Below, in pieces: positions 33,984 to 43,186 of a stretch of 64,000 bases of DNA. Made by a program: the position numbers and the translations under genes. Below the pieces are notes generated by a model. It did not search any database. It was not told the origin of the DNA and was given only the letters and a program-made list of their open reading frames with translations. The DNA lies in NCBI RefSeq assembly GCF_035481675.1, contig NZ_JAYJJW010000001.1, forward strand, positions 1,674,001 to 1,738,000, written 5' to 3'. Within the stretch, counting starts at the first letter, position 1, and the number at the start of each line of letters is the position of its first letter. This DNA is from Alteriqipengyuania_B sp035481675. GTDB lineage: Bacteria > Pseudomonadota > Alphaproteobacteria > Sphingomonadales > Sphingomonadaceae.

Positions 33984-34668
33984 TTTCGACCCCGAAAAGG
34001 TCCTGCCGCCGGCGTGGGCGATCAAGCCCGCACGTGGATCGCAGGGCGACGGTATCCTGCTGGCCGTGGGCAAGAAAGGGCGCAACTGGCTGAAGGGATC
34101 GGGCAAGGAAATGACCCCGGCGGACGTCTACAACCACGTCCAGAAAGTGGTCGACGGGCAGTTTTCCGGCGACAGCGAGCCGCAGGATGCGGCGCTGATC
34201 GAGCCGCTGATCATCGCCGACCCGACCATCGCCGCACTGGTCGACGACGGGCTGCCGGACATGCGCGTGATCTGCCTGAAGGACGAACCGATCATGGCGA
34301 TGATGCGGTTTCCCACCAACGAGTCAGACGGCAAGGCCAACCTGCACCAGGGCGGGATCGGCGCGGGCGTGGCGCTGGACACGGGCATCCTCTTTCGCGC
34401 CAAGCAAGGGACGAAAGTGCTGACCCACCATCCCGATACCGGCGCCAATCTGATCGGTTTCCAGGTGCCGCACTGGGACAAGGTGCTCGACATCGCCGGC
34501 CGTTCCGGCCCCGCCATCGGGCTGGGGTACTGCGGTGTCGACATCGTCCACGACAAGAACCACGGGCCGATGGTTATCGAGGTAAACGCCCACCCCGGCA
34601 TCGAAATCCAGAACACCACGCTGCAGGGCCTGCGCGGGGCGATGGCGCTGCTGGGCGAATTCGATTGA
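33649..34668 (+). CDS. ATP-grasp alpha-L-glutamate ligase homologue
   Basis: A 339-residue RimK-related ATP-grasp protein. The homologous region starts at about residue 57 (ILGINLRNAIIAKYN) and includes the ATP-binding WAIKPARGSQGDGI. It continues with DMRVICL and the metal-binding end VIEVNAHPGIEIQNTTL. Family members are predicted amide ligases for surface peptides or polymers, found beside the 7TM/transglutaminase protein and a pepsin-like peptidase. A strong AAGGAAG lies 5 nt before the ATG at 33649, inside the 7TM gene, so a 335-nt out-of-frame overlap results. The first 55 residues are low-complexity and may be poorly conserved. Confidence 0.88.
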   Translation: MPMPTPIRSLRDRILGRKTPGSTRAEESRPATSQTSSSITASALLKRPAPKVRQPDQILGINLRNAIIAKYNGRQAIERARDKVAAKVALVERGIATTGTIAVISSYGELGNFDPEKVLPPAWAIKPARGSQGDGILLAVGKKGRNWLKGSGKEMTPADVYNHVQKVVDGQFSGDSEPQDAALIEPLIIADPTIAALVDDGLPDMRVICLKDEPIMAMMRFPTNESDGKANLHQGGIGAGVALDTGILFRAKQGTKVLTHHPDTGANLIGFQVPHWDKVLDIAGRSGPAIGLGYCGVDIVHDKNHGPMVIEVNAHPGIEIQNTTLQGLRGAMALLGEFD

Positions 34669-34732
34669 GGTTGCGGGCAACTGGTTTCAACCGTAACGGC
34701 CTCTCCAATCGAAATCGCCGTTGGAGAGCGCC

Positions 34733-35848
34733 ATGCGGATCGGCTGCCCGAAAGAAATCAAGAACCACGAATACCGCGTCGGCCTGACGCCGGAAAGCGC
34801 GCGCGAGCTCGCCAGCCGCGGCAACGAGGTGTGGATCGAAAGCGGCGCGGGCCTCGGCATCGGGGCGACCGACGCGGAATATCGCGATGCGGGTGCCTCC
34901 ATCGTCGACGGGCCGGATCCGATCTTCGCCGAATGCGAAATGGTGGTGAAGGTCAAGGAACCGCAGGCGGTCGAACGGGCCAAGCTGCGCGAAGGGCAGA
35001 TCCTCTACACCTACCTCCACCTCGCTCCCGATCCGGAGCAGACGAAGGACCTGGTCGAAAGCGGCGTGACCGCGATCGCCTATGAAACCGTGACCGGCCC
35101 GCGTGGGCGGCTGCCGCTGCTCACCCCGATGAGCCAGGTGGCCGGCCGCATGAGCATCCAGGCGGGCGCGAGCGCGCTCGAAAAGGCGCATGGCGGGCGC
35201 GGCGTGTTGATCGGCGGCGTGCCGGGCGTGCTGCCGGCCAAGGTCGTCGTGATCGGCGGCGGCGTCGTCGGCTTCAACGCGGCGCAGATGGCCGTGGGCC
35301 TCGGCGGCGATGTCGAAATCCTCGACCGCGACCCAGAAGTTCTGGAAAAGGTCGGCACTTTCTTCGAAGCGCGCGCGTCCACCCGCTTCAGCAACAAGAC
35401 CAACCTCGAAGACGCGATCCGGCAGGCCGACCTCGTCATCGGTGCGGTGCTGATCCCCGGCGCGGCGGCACCCAAGCTAGTCACGCGCGAAATGCTCGGC
35501 CTGATGAAGCCGGGCGCCGTGCTGGTCGACGTTGCGATCGACCAGGGCGGCTGTTTCGAGACTTCCAAGCCGACGACCCATGCCGACCCGACCTACGTCG
35601 TGGACGACATCGTGCATTATTGCGTCGCCAACATGCCGGGCGCGGTGGCGCGCACCAGCACCTATGCGCTCAACAACGTGACCCTGCCGCACGCCATGCG
35701 CATCGCGCGCGACGGCTGGAAGGCAGCGCTGCTGGCGGACCCGCACCTCGCTGCGGGCCTCAATGTCCACAAGGGCGAAGTGACCTACGAAGCCGTGGCG
35801 AGCGAGCTCGGCTACGACTATCGCCCGGTCGAGGATATCCTAGCCTAG
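34733..35848 (+). CDS. ald: Alanine dehydrogenase
   Basis: Reversible NAD-dependent deamination of L-alanine to pyruvate and ammonia. 371 residues, exact family length. Motifs include MRIGCPKEIKNHEYRVGLTP, MVVKVKEPQ, the Rossmann loop VVIGGGVVGFNAAQMA and VLVDVAIDQGGCFETS. GGAGAG lies 4 nt before the ATG. The stop overlaps that of the convergent thioesterase gene by 3 nt (CTAG). Confidence 0.97.
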   Translation: MRIGCPKEIKNHEYRVGLTPESARELASRGNEVWIESGAGLGIGATDAEYRDAGASIVDGPDPIFAECEMVVKVKEPQAVERAKLREGQILYTYLHLAPDPEQTKDLVESGVTAIAYETVTGPRGRLPLLTPMSQVAGRMSIQAGASALEKAHGGRGVLIGGVPGVLPAKVVVIGGGVVGFNAAQMAVGLGGDVEILDRDPEVLEKVGTFFEARASTRFSNKTNLEDAIRQADLVIGAVLIPGAAAPKLVTREMLGLMKPGAVLVDVAIDQGGCFETSKPTTHADPTYVVDDIVHYCVANMPGAVARTSTYALNNVTLPHAMRIARDGWKAALLADPHLAAGLNVHKGEVTYEAVASELGYDYRPVEDILA

Positions 35849-36285
35849 TCTTCGGGCCCAGCTGTCGGGCCTGGTCTTCGGGCCTTGTCTTCTGGGAAGA
35901 ACGGCGCGGCGACTTCGGGCCTGATCCGGACCAGCCGCCCGCTTTCCTTTTCGATCATCGCCCAGGTACTGCGCACGTCGACCAGCACCTTGCCCGCCGC
36001 ATCGCGAAAGGTCACGGCGCGGTCGAACCGTGCGCCGCGCGGCGGGTCGGGGATCCAGGTCGTCGCCTCCACCGTCTCGCCCAGGCCCACATTGCCGCGA
36101 TAGTCGATTTCGTGCCGCGTCACGAACCAGACGTAATCGTCGCGGAATTCGGGCGCGGCTGCGGCGAACCAGTGTTCGGTCGCGATGTCCTGCACCCATT
36201 GCAGCCAGACCGCGTTGTTGACGTGGCCGTTGACGTCGATGTGCCCTGCCTGCGCGGTGAAGCTGCGCGTGTGGCTGTTGCTCAC
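35845..36285 (-). CDS. Acyl-CoA thioesterase, 4HBT/FatA-like hot-dog fold
   Basis: A 146-residue hot-dog-fold protein. The active-site segment is HIDVNGHVNNAVWLQWVQD, where the conserved Asp and Asn-His of 4-hydroxybenzoyl-CoA-type thioesterases lie. RHEIDYRGNVGLGETVE is the second conserved strand. The tail (RRPGPTAGPED) is low complexity, encoded by GGGCC/TTCG-rich repeats. The GTG start overlaps the stop of the DUF2939 gene (GTGA). Confidence 0.85.
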   Translation of the reverse strand: MSNSHTRSFTAQAGHIDVNGHVNNAVWLQWVQDIATEHWFAAAAPEFRDDYVWFVTRHEIDYRGNVGLGETVEATTWIPDPPRGARFDRAVTFRDAAGKVLVDVRSTWAMIEKESGRLVRIRPEVAAPFFPEDKARRPGPTAGPED

Positions 36286-36788
36286 GGAACGTCGATGCCG
36301 GACAGCTTCCAGCCCAGACCTTCGCGGTGGAAGATCAGCGTTGCGAGCGCCGCGCCCTCCCCGTTAATGCGCGAGACGGTGAAGGTGTTGAAGCCCCGGT
36401 CGATATCGAAATTCTCGACGTTTTGCTGCTGCGTGGCCACCGCGCCCAGCGCGCCGGCGATGTTGCGCAACAGCGGGTCGCGCGGCTCGTCCGCCATGGC
36501 GGCGGCGATCCCGTCGGCCGTGATCAGCTGGTCAACCGCCCGGTCCACCGCGACGCGCCCGGCGACGCCCGCGATCGGGTTGCCGGCGGCTTCCTTGTCT
36601 ACCATCTCGCCCAGCTCGTTCTTCAGCGAGGCGCGGAAGGCGGGCAGGTCGATGGAGCGCGACAGTTCGGCCGCATCGCGATCCTGCGCCGCATCGCGCA
36701 GGTTCTTCAGCGCCATGACGGGGCTTTCCCACCACCAGGCGCCGACGACCACCACCAGGATGAACAGCACGAGCAGCAATTTGCGCAT
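36282..36788 (-). CDS. DUF2939-like membrane-anchored protein
   Basis: A 168-residue protein with one N-terminal helix (LLLVLFILVVVVGAWWW) and a periplasmic domain. The PVMALKNLRDAAQDRDAAELSRSIDL segment is typical of the DUF2939 family, whose role is unknown. It is the middle gene of a minus-strand run from the S9 peptidase to the thioesterase. ATG at 36788 is preferred over an upstream TTG. Confidence 0.8.
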   Translation of the reverse strand: MRKLLLVLFILVVVVGAWWWESPVMALKNLRDAAQDRDAAELSRSIDLPAFRASLKNELGEMVDKEAAGNPIAGVAGRVAVDRAVDQLITADGIAAAMADEPRDPLLRNIAGALGAVATQQQNVENFDIDRGFNTFTVSRINGEGAALATLIFHREGLGWKLSGIDVP

Positions 36789-36833
36789 GTCAGAGGCCCC
36801 CAATTCGTCGCAGCGTCATGCCGGGCAAACCTT

Positions 36834-38993
36834 TCAATCTTCCAAACCGAGCTGCCACAGGATGAAGGCGAATTCCTCCGCCGTTTCGTAAAGGCTCTGG
36901 AAGCGGCCCGACTTGCCGCCGTGGCCGGCGCCCATGTTGGTCTTCAGCAGCAGTTCGTTGTCGTCCGTCTTCGTCGCACGAAGGCGGGCGACCCACTTCG
37001 CCGGCTCCCAGTAGGTGACGCGCGGATCGTTCAGCCCGGCGGTGACCAGCATTGGGGCATAATCCTGCGCGGTCACGTTGTCGTAGGGGCTGTAGCTGCG
37101 GATGTAGTCGAACGCCGCCTTGTCGGTGATGGGGTTGCCCCACTCGGGCCATTCGCCCGGCGTCAGCGGCAGTTCCTCGTTCAGCATGGTGTTGAGCACG
37201 TCGACGAAAGGCACATGCGCCACCACCGCGCCCCACAGTTCGGGATCGGTGTTGGCAACCACGCCCATCAGCTCGCCCCCGGCGCTGCCGCCGGAAATGC
37301 TGATCTTGCCCGCTTCGGTATAGCCGCGGTCCGCAAGGCCGCGGGCCACATCGACGAAGTCGGTAAACGTGTTCACCCGCTCCATCAGCTTGCCCTGCAG
37401 GTACCAGTTACGACCGAGGTCGTCCCCGCCGCGGATGTGGGCGATGGCATAAACGAAGCCGCGATCGACCAGGCTGAGGCGCGATGTCGAAAAGCCCGGC
37501 GGCACGGCATACCCGTATGCGCCGTACGCATAGAGGTGGAGCGGTCCCGGCCCCTCGGGCCGGTCCTTGCGGTAGACCAAGCTCACCGGAACCATCATGC
37601 CGTCGCGCGCCTCGATCTCCAATCGTTCCGTCACGTAGAGCTCACGGTCGTAGCCGCTCGGGATTTCCTGCACCTTCAGCGTTTCGAGCCGCCCGTCGGT
37701 GAGGTGGTAATCGAACACTGTGCCGGGCGTGACCATGCTTTGGTACGACAGGCGCAGCACGTCCTGGTCCCATTCGGGATTGTTCGACAGGCCGGCGGTG
37801 TAGCTCGCTTCGGGAAAGGCGATGGGCATCGCTTCGCCGGGGTTCTCGTATCGGCGGATCTGCACCTGGTCGAGCCCGCCGAGACGGCCTTCGGTGACCA
37901 TGAAGCCCTGGAACAGGTCGACGTCTGTGAGGTAGAATTCATCCGATCCCGCCAGCACTTCGGTCCATTCGCCCGGGGCACCGATGCTCGCACTGGCGAG
38001 GCGGAAGTTCACATGCGTATCGTTGGTGTGGATGTAGAGCGTGTCGCCCTTCATATCGACCGAGTATTCGGTGCCCTTCTGACGCGGGCGGACCAGCACC
38101 TGCTCGCCCGTGGGATCGGCGGCCGAAACGAAGCGGACCTCGCTCGTCTCGTTGTCGCCGGTGCCGATCACCAGCCATTCGCGGTTGCTGGACAGCCCCG
38201 CCCCGACGCGGAAGCCTTCGTCTTCCTCGCGGTAAAGCTCGACATCCTGTTCCACCGGCGTACCTATGCGGTGGAGCCGCGCGTTGTCGACGCGCCAGTT
38301 GGCGTTGGCCTTGCCGTAAACGAGCGCCGTGTCGTTCGCGACCCAGGTCAGCCCGGACAGGGTTTCGGGGATCACGTCGTCCAGCAATTCGCCGGTGCGC
38401 AGGTCCTTGATCCGCGCGGTGAAGCGTTCGGAGCCGTTGTCGTCGAAACTATAGGCGAGGAAATTGCCGTCCTCGCTGACGGAGGTAGACCCGAGGCGGA
38501 AATATCCCTTTCCTTCGGCAAGGGCGTTCTCGTCGAGGATCAGGACGTCGGCGCTGCCGTCATTCGCTGCGCCGACCGGGCGGCGCCAGTGCTTGCGGTA
38601 TTCGGCGCCTTCCTCGAACGTCGACCAGTAAAGCCAGTCTCCGTCCTTCTGGGGCACGGAGCTGTCGTCTTCCTTGATGCGCGCCCGCATCTCCTCGAAC
38701 AGTTCCTCGACCAGCGCCTCGCGCGGGGCCATGCGGGCTTCGAACCAGGCGTTTTCCGCCTTCACGTATTCGAGCACGTCGGCATCGTCGATCTCGGGAT
38801 AGGATTTGTCGTACAGCCAGTCGTACGGGTCCTCGATCGTCACGCCGTGGCGGGTGAAGCTGTGCGCGCGCTGCTCCGCAACGGGGGGCGCGGTGGGGGC
38901 GGTGGTCTGTTCGTCCATGGATGTCTCTTGCGCCAGGGCCGGCATGGCGGCGCAGGCGAGTGTTGCGAAAAGGGCGGGAAAGGCGATGCGCAT
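36834..38993 (-). CDS. Exported S9A peptidase, oligopeptidase B-like
   Basis: A 719-residue serine peptidase of the prolyl oligopeptidase family, closest in motif to oligopeptidase B, which cuts short peptides after basic residues. A signal peptide (ending ALAQ) sends it to the periplasm. An N-terminal beta-propeller (about residues 60-430) precedes the hydrolase domain. The nucleophile is in SGGSAGGELMG (about residue 568), the aspartate in GLNDPRV and the histidine in AGHGGKSGR. The ATG at 38993 has GCGGAG upstream. Confidence 0.93.
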   Translation of the reverse strand: MRIAFPALFATLACAAMPALAQETSMDEQTTAPTAPPVAEQRAHSFTRHGVTIEDPYDWLYDKSYPEIDDADVLEYVKAENAWFEARMAPREALVEELFEEMRARIKEDDSSVPQKDGDWLYWSTFEEGAEYRKHWRRPVGAANDGSADVLILDENALAEGKGYFRLGSTSVSEDGNFLAYSFDDNGSERFTARIKDLRTGELLDDVIPETLSGLTWVANDTALVYGKANANWRVDNARLHRIGTPVEQDVELYREEDEGFRVGAGLSSNREWLVIGTGDNETSEVRFVSAADPTGEQVLVRPRQKGTEYSVDMKGDTLYIHTNDTHVNFRLASASIGAPGEWTEVLAGSDEFYLTDVDLFQGFMVTEGRLGGLDQVQIRRYENPGEAMPIAFPEASYTAGLSNNPEWDQDVLRLSYQSMVTPGTVFDYHLTDGRLETLKVQEIPSGYDRELYVTERLEIEARDGMMVPVSLVYRKDRPEGPGPLHLYAYGAYGYAVPPGFSTSRLSLVDRGFVYAIAHIRGGDDLGRNWYLQGKLMERVNTFTDFVDVARGLADRGYTEAGKISISGGSAGGELMGVVANTDPELWGAVVAHVPFVDVLNTMLNEELPLTPGEWPEWGNPITDKAAFDYIRSYSPYDNVTAQDYAPMLVTAGLNDPRVTYWEPAKWVARLRATKTDDNELLLKTNMGAGHGGKSGRFQSLYETAEEFAFILWQLGLED

Positions 38994-39115
38994 GGTGCGG
39001 CTCCGCAAGTGAGGATTGCGCGGCAGGCTCTATGGCAGGCGAGGGGTTGCTGCAACCGTTGACGGCGCAATCCCTTTGGGAGCAAATGCGCGTTCAGGGT
39101 CGGAGATGGCAAGCA

Positions 39116-40282
39116 ATGGTTAGATATCTTGTGGCGCTGGCAGCAGTGCTTGCGTTTACCCCGGGTGGACTGGCGAACGCGCAGGAAGCGCCGCGCATGG
39201 ACGGTGCGGGCGGACAGCAGGATTTGCAGATCTTCGTGTCCTCCTATGGATACACCCCTCGCGGGGAGGAACCGCCCTACCGCCAGCCGGTCGCTATCCG
39301 CGATATCATGGACACGGCATCCGGACTGACCGAATTGATCGCTGCGCACTCGGCTTCCCCCGACGACTGGCGGTCAGGGACAGTCTATCTCGAGATAGAT
39401 GAGAAAGGAGCGGTCGCCCGATGCCGCCTCTCCGACAGCGCGCGGCTCCCCGTATCCGAAGAAGCGATGTGCGCCGCATTGGCCGGTGAAGCCTTCCGGC
39501 CCGCTATCGAGGCGGACGGCGACAAGGTCACCGGTAGCTACGCCTATTATTTCCAGCGCCACCCTCTCCGGGTCGATGAGGGGCAGGCGCGGCGGCCCTT
39601 GTTTACCCGCGATCCCGGACTGGCGCTGGCCGTTCCTGCGCCGCCTCCGCCGCTGTTGCCGGCCGCATTTCCGCCGCACGGTGGGTGGATGAACTACCAT
39701 TACGCACAGCCGCAATGGCGCGTCGAGCCCCGCCATGGCACCGACAGTGCACAGCCTGCGGACGATGCCGTCGGGGTGGTCGCCTACGAAGCCCGGGGAG
39801 AAACCCGATGCGATCCGTCGGCCGAGGACATCCGCAATCCCCTGGCCCGGCGCGCCTGCGCTTTCGTGCTGGAAACGCTGGCCCCCACATGGCCCGAACC
39901 GACCGGGCGACGCACGCCTGCGGTCCCGCTGCTCGTCTTCGCCGACGGTGATGACCTGCGCGCGGTCGGCCCGGCAGCTGAGGGATACCGCAATGCGCGC
40001 TTCGCCGAAGGTCAGGAAGAACTGTTCCGTGCCCGCCTGCGCTCTGCCGGCTCGATTGCGCCGGACAAGGCGCCTTCCACTCTCCGCCTTATCCTCAGGT
40101 TCGATAATACGGGTGCGGTGACGCATTGCCGGGTCGGACGAACGGGCGGCAGCGATTCCGGCGACTTGGCCGCGTGCCCCATCGCCGCGGCAGGTGGATA
40201 TTTCGAACCTGTGCGCGACATCTTCGGGCGCGCAGAAGGGGGCGGCCTCATGTACTGGAATGCATCCGACGACGCCGACTGA
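39116..40282 (+). CDS. Exported protein with two TonB-C-like domains
   Basis: A 388-residue periplasmic protein with a signal peptide ending LANAQ. Two segments resemble the TonB C-terminal fold: about residues 86-150 (TVYLEIDEKGAVARCRLSDS ... EEAMCAALAGEAFRPA) and about 320-370 (LRLILRFDNTGAVTHCRV ... DLAACPIAAAGGYFEPV). Each has a cysteine pair at equivalent positions, perhaps a disulfide. A proline-rich stretch (APPPPLLPAAFPP) joins the halves. There is no membrane anchor or ExbB/ExbD neighbour, so it is not a classic energy transducer. GGAGATGG lies before the ATG at 39116. Divergent from the S9 peptidase gene. Confidence 0.7.
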   Translation: MVRYLVALAAVLAFTPGGLANAQEAPRMDGAGGQQDLQIFVSSYGYTPRGEEPPYRQPVAIRDIMDTASGLTELIAAHSASPDDWRSGTVYLEIDEKGAVARCRLSDSARLPVSEEAMCAALAGEAFRPAIEADGDKVTGSYAYYFQRHPLRVDEGQARRPLFTRDPGLALAVPAPPPPLLPAAFPPHGGWMNYHYAQPQWRVEPRHGTDSAQPADDAVGVVAYEARGETRCDPSAEDIRNPLARRACAFVLETLAPTWPEPTGRRTPAVPLLVFADGDDLRAVGPAAEGYRNARFAEGQEELFRARLRSAGSIAPDKAPSTLRLILRFDNTGAVTHCRVGRTGGSDSGDLAACPIAAAGGYFEPVRDIFGRAEGGGLMYWNASDDAD

Positions 40283-40398
40283 AAACGCCAGTCGGATCTG
40301 TGCTATGATCCGGGCCCAGACTCCGCTTGCACCTGCGGCGGGGAGCGCCCACCTGCTGTGGTGAGAACCACAGACACGAGACCCACGGACCGATAGCC

Positions 40399-42219
40399 AT
40401 GCTGATGAAGACCCCCGACGAACAGACCCTCGCCGCCCGCCTCGAGGCCCTGCGCGAAGAGCTGGCGAAACGCGGTCTCGACGGCTTCATCGTCCCCATT
40501 TCGGACGAGCACATGAGCGAGTATGTCGGCGATTACGCCCAGCGGCTGGAATGGATTTCCGGCTTTGCGGGCAGTGCCGGCAGCGCGCTGGTGATGCAGG
40601 ACCGCGCGGTTATGTTCACCGACGGCCGCTACACCATCCAGGTGCGCGAGCAGGTCGATCCCGCGCATTGGGAATACGAAAGCGTGCCGCAGACCAATAT
40701 CGCGAAGTGGCTGAAGGACAATGCGAAGGACGGCGCGCGCATCGGCTACGACGCGTGGCTGCACGACCGCGGCTTTGCGAAGGCGGTGCACGCCGTGCTG
40801 CAGGCCAAGGGCGGCGAGATCGTGGAAGTGGACGGCAATCCCATCGACGCCGTGTGGGATGATTGCCCCGCGCCCTCCCCCGCCAAGGCCATGCCCTATG
40901 AGACGGAGCTGGCCGGCCGCTCCAGCGCCGAAAAGCGCGCCGAGATCGCCGAGTGGCTGAAGGCCGAGAAGCTGGACGCGACCGTCATCTCCGCGCTCGA
41001 CAGCGTCGCGTGGCTGCTGAACCTGCGCGGAGAGGACGTGACGCACACGCCAGTCACCCTGTCCTACGTCATCGCCCATGCGGACGGGACGGCGGACTTC
41101 TTCATCGCCGGCGAGAAGGTCTCGCCCGAACTGACCCAGCACCTCGGCAACGCGGTGCGCATTCGCGAGCGGATGGATTTCGAAGGCGCGCTGAAGGACA
41201 TGAAGGGCAAGCGCGTCGCCGTTGATCCCGCCCTCTCGGTCGCCGCGATCCCGCAGGCGCTGGAAGAAGGCGGCGCGGTCGTGGTGGCGGAACGCGACCC
41301 CACCATCGTGCCCAAGGCGCGCAAGAATGCGGTCGAGCAGCAGGGCCAGCGCGACGCGCAGATCCGCGACGGTGCGGCGATTGCCAAGTACCTCCATTTC
41401 CTTTCCGTCGAGGGTCCGAAAGGCGAGCTCGACGAACTGAAGGCCGCCGCGCAGCTGCTCGCCTTCCGCAAGGAATATCCGGACCTGAAAGACATCAGCT
41501 TCGACACGATCTCCGCCGCCGGACCGCACGCCGCCCTGCCGCATTACCGGGTGGACGAGAATTCAAACCTGCCCATCGAACCGAACAGCGTCTTCCTGTG
41601 CGATTCGGGCGGCCAGTATCCTGACGGCACGACCGACATCACCCGCACCGTGTGGATCGGCCCCGACGCGCCGCCCGCCGAAGTGGTCGACCGCTTCACC
41701 CGCGTGCTCAAGGGGCACATCGCGCTTGCCCGGCAGGTCTTCCCCGACGGCACGACCGGCGGCCAGCTCGACGCGCTGGCCCGGATGCACCTGTGGCAGG
41801 CCGGCCTCGACTATGCCCACGGCACCGGCCACGGCGTCGGCGCCTATCTCGCTGTCCACGAAGGGCCACAGCGTATCGCCAAGCCCGCGGGCGGGCAGGC
41901 CGGAACCGGTGAACCGCTGCGCAGCGGGATGATCTGTTCGAACGAGCCCGGCTTCTACAAGGCGGGCGAATACGGCATCCGGATCGAAAACCTCGTCATC
42001 ATCCAGCCCAGCGACAAGAGCGGCGATTTCGGCGATTTCCTCGAATTCGAGACCACCACTTTCGCCCCGATCGACCGCACGCTGGTCGATGTGGAAATGC
42101 TCACCCCGGAAGAGCGCGACTGGTGGAACGCGTATCACGCGCGGACCCGCGAACTGCTCGCGCCGCAGCTCGATGGCGATGTGCTGGCGTGGCTGGAGGA
42201 AGCCTGCCAGCCGATCTGA
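40399..42219 (+). CDS. Xaa-Pro aminopeptidase (M24B)
   Basis: Removes N-terminal residues before proline. 606 residues, the longer three-domain form related to eukaryotic APP1. The dinuclear metal site is complete: DSGGQYPDGTTDITRT (two Asp), GTGHGVGAYL (His), NEPGFYKAGEYGIRIEN (Glu) and EFETTTFAPI (Glu). The ATG at 40399 or the one at 40405 may be used; neither has a strong ribosome-binding site. No signal peptide, so cytoplasmic. Confidence 0.93.
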   Translation: MLMKTPDEQTLAARLEALREELAKRGLDGFIVPISDEHMSEYVGDYAQRLEWISGFAGSAGSALVMQDRAVMFTDGRYTIQVREQVDPAHWEYESVPQTNIAKWLKDNAKDGARIGYDAWLHDRGFAKAVHAVLQAKGGEIVEVDGNPIDAVWDDCPAPSPAKAMPYETELAGRSSAEKRAEIAEWLKAEKLDATVISALDSVAWLLNLRGEDVTHTPVTLSYVIAHADGTADFFIAGEKVSPELTQHLGNAVRIRERMDFEGALKDMKGKRVAVDPALSVAAIPQALEEGGAVVVAERDPTIVPKARKNAVEQQGQRDAQIRDGAAIAKYLHFLSVEGPKGELDELKAAAQLLAFRKEYPDLKDISFDTISAAGPHAALPHYRVDENSNLPIEPNSVFLCDSGGQYPDGTTDITRTVWIGPDAPPAEVVDRFTRVLKGHIALARQVFPDGTTGGQLDALARMHLWQAGLDYAHGTGHGVGAYLAVHEGPQRIAKPAGGQAGTGEPLRSGMICSNEPGFYKAGEYGIRIENLVIIQPSDKSGDFGDFLEFETTTFAPIDRTLVDVEMLTPEERDWWNAYHARTRELLAPQLDGDVLAWLEEACQPI

Positions 42220-42322
42220 CCGCAGACGTGCTCTCCCGGGCAGGGCTGTCTTGCCGCGCGCCTGATGTTCGCGTAATGTTCCCGTCAGTCGCAAGGGTTC
42301 GCGAGTCGGCAGGAGCAAGCAC

Positions 42323-42721
42323 ATGATCGGTTACGTCACACTGGGCACCAACGATTTGCAGGGCAACGCGCCCTTCTACGATGCCATCGCGAAAGAGCTC
42401 GGCGTCGGGCGGATGATGGATTTCGACACGTTCATCGCCTGGGGCGACATGGACGGCAAGCCGGGCGTGGCGCTGACCCAGCCGTTCGACGGAAACGAGG
42501 CGAGCGTCGGCAACGGCACGATGGTGGCGCTTGAGTGCAGCGGGCCGGAACAGGTGCGCAAGCTACACGCCATCGCGCTGGGCAACGGCGGCACGGACGA
42601 AGGCGCCCCGGGCCCGCGCGGCGATGCGGACGAAGGCGGTAATGTCTTCTACGCCGCCTATTTCCGCGACCGCGACGGCAACAAGCTCAACGCGTTCTGC
42701 ATGACGAAGGAAAAGGACTGA
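42323..42721 (+). CDS. VOC-family (glyoxalase/bleomycin resistance fold) protein
   Basis: A 132-residue single-module VOC protein: MIGYVTLGTNDLQGNAPFYD at the start and AAYFRDRDGNKLNAF at the end are the usual strand and metal-ligand segments. Substrate unknown. GCAGGAG lies 8 nt before the ATG. It is followed after 3 nt by the cupin gene, so the pair is one unit. Confidence 0.85.
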   Translation: MIGYVTLGTNDLQGNAPFYDAIAKELGVGRMMDFDTFIAWGDMDGKPGVALTQPFDGNEASVGNGTMVALECSGPEQVRKLHAIALGNGGTDEGAPGPRGDADEGGNVFYAAYFRDRDGNKLNAFCMTKEKD

Positions 42722-42724
42722 CCG

Positions 42725-43123
42725 ATGGCCAAGGCGCACAAGCTCGGGGACGAATTCATCCACCTCGGCCTTGGCGCCACCGCCGTGCCACAGCCAACCT
42801 TCGCGGGAATGGAATGGTACGAGGCCTATGGCGAGCGGCATGGCGCGGACGGGGCCGAAGGCAGACTCGTGTCGATGCACCACTTCACCGAGGACTGGGA
42901 CAGCTGGGAAGTCCATCCTGCGGGTAGCGAAGTGGTGATCTGCATCGAAGGTGCAATGGTGCTGACCCAGGAATGGCCCGATGGGCGAACCGGTCAGGTC
43001 ATGCTGGCCGCCGGAGAATACGCAATCAACGAGCCCGGCGTGTGGCACACGGCCGACGTGGCCGAAAGCGCGACGGCGATCTTCATCACTTCCGGCCTCG
43101 GTACGGAGCATCGGCCCCGCTAG
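42725..43123 (+). CDS. Small cupin-domain protein
   Basis: A 132-residue cupin. Motif 1 is in SWEVHPAGSEVVICIEGAM and motif 2 in AAGEYAINEPGVWHTAD, with His and Glu positions that can bind a metal. The reaction is unknown. It is translationally close to the VOC gene (3-nt gap). Confidence 0.8.
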   Translation: MAKAHKLGDEFIHLGLGATAVPQPTFAGMEWYEAYGERHGADGAEGRLVSMHHFTEDWDSWEVHPAGSEVVICIEGAMVLTQEWPDGRTGQVMLAAGEYAINEPGVWHTADVAESATAIFITSGLGTEHRPR

Positions 43124-43166
43124 CTCGCTGCCGAAATATCTCCCGGATGAACGGCGCGCCCGCGCC

Positions 43167-43186
43167 GCGACACTTTGCGACACTTT
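43167..43186 (+). promoter_or_regulatory. Tandem 10-bp repeats, candidate response-regulator site
   Basis: Two perfect, abutting copies of GCGACACTTT (43167-43176 and 43177-43186); a third, degenerate copy GCGACACCT begins at 43209. OmpR/PhoB-type regulators bind direct repeats of this period. The regulator encoded just downstream is the natural candidate. Confidence 0.45.

Noticed and set aside
35845..35900. GGGCC/TTCG-rich repeats at the ald-thioesterase junction as a regulatory element
   Set aside because: They encode the low-complexity tail of the thioesterase and show no clear stem with a T-run.
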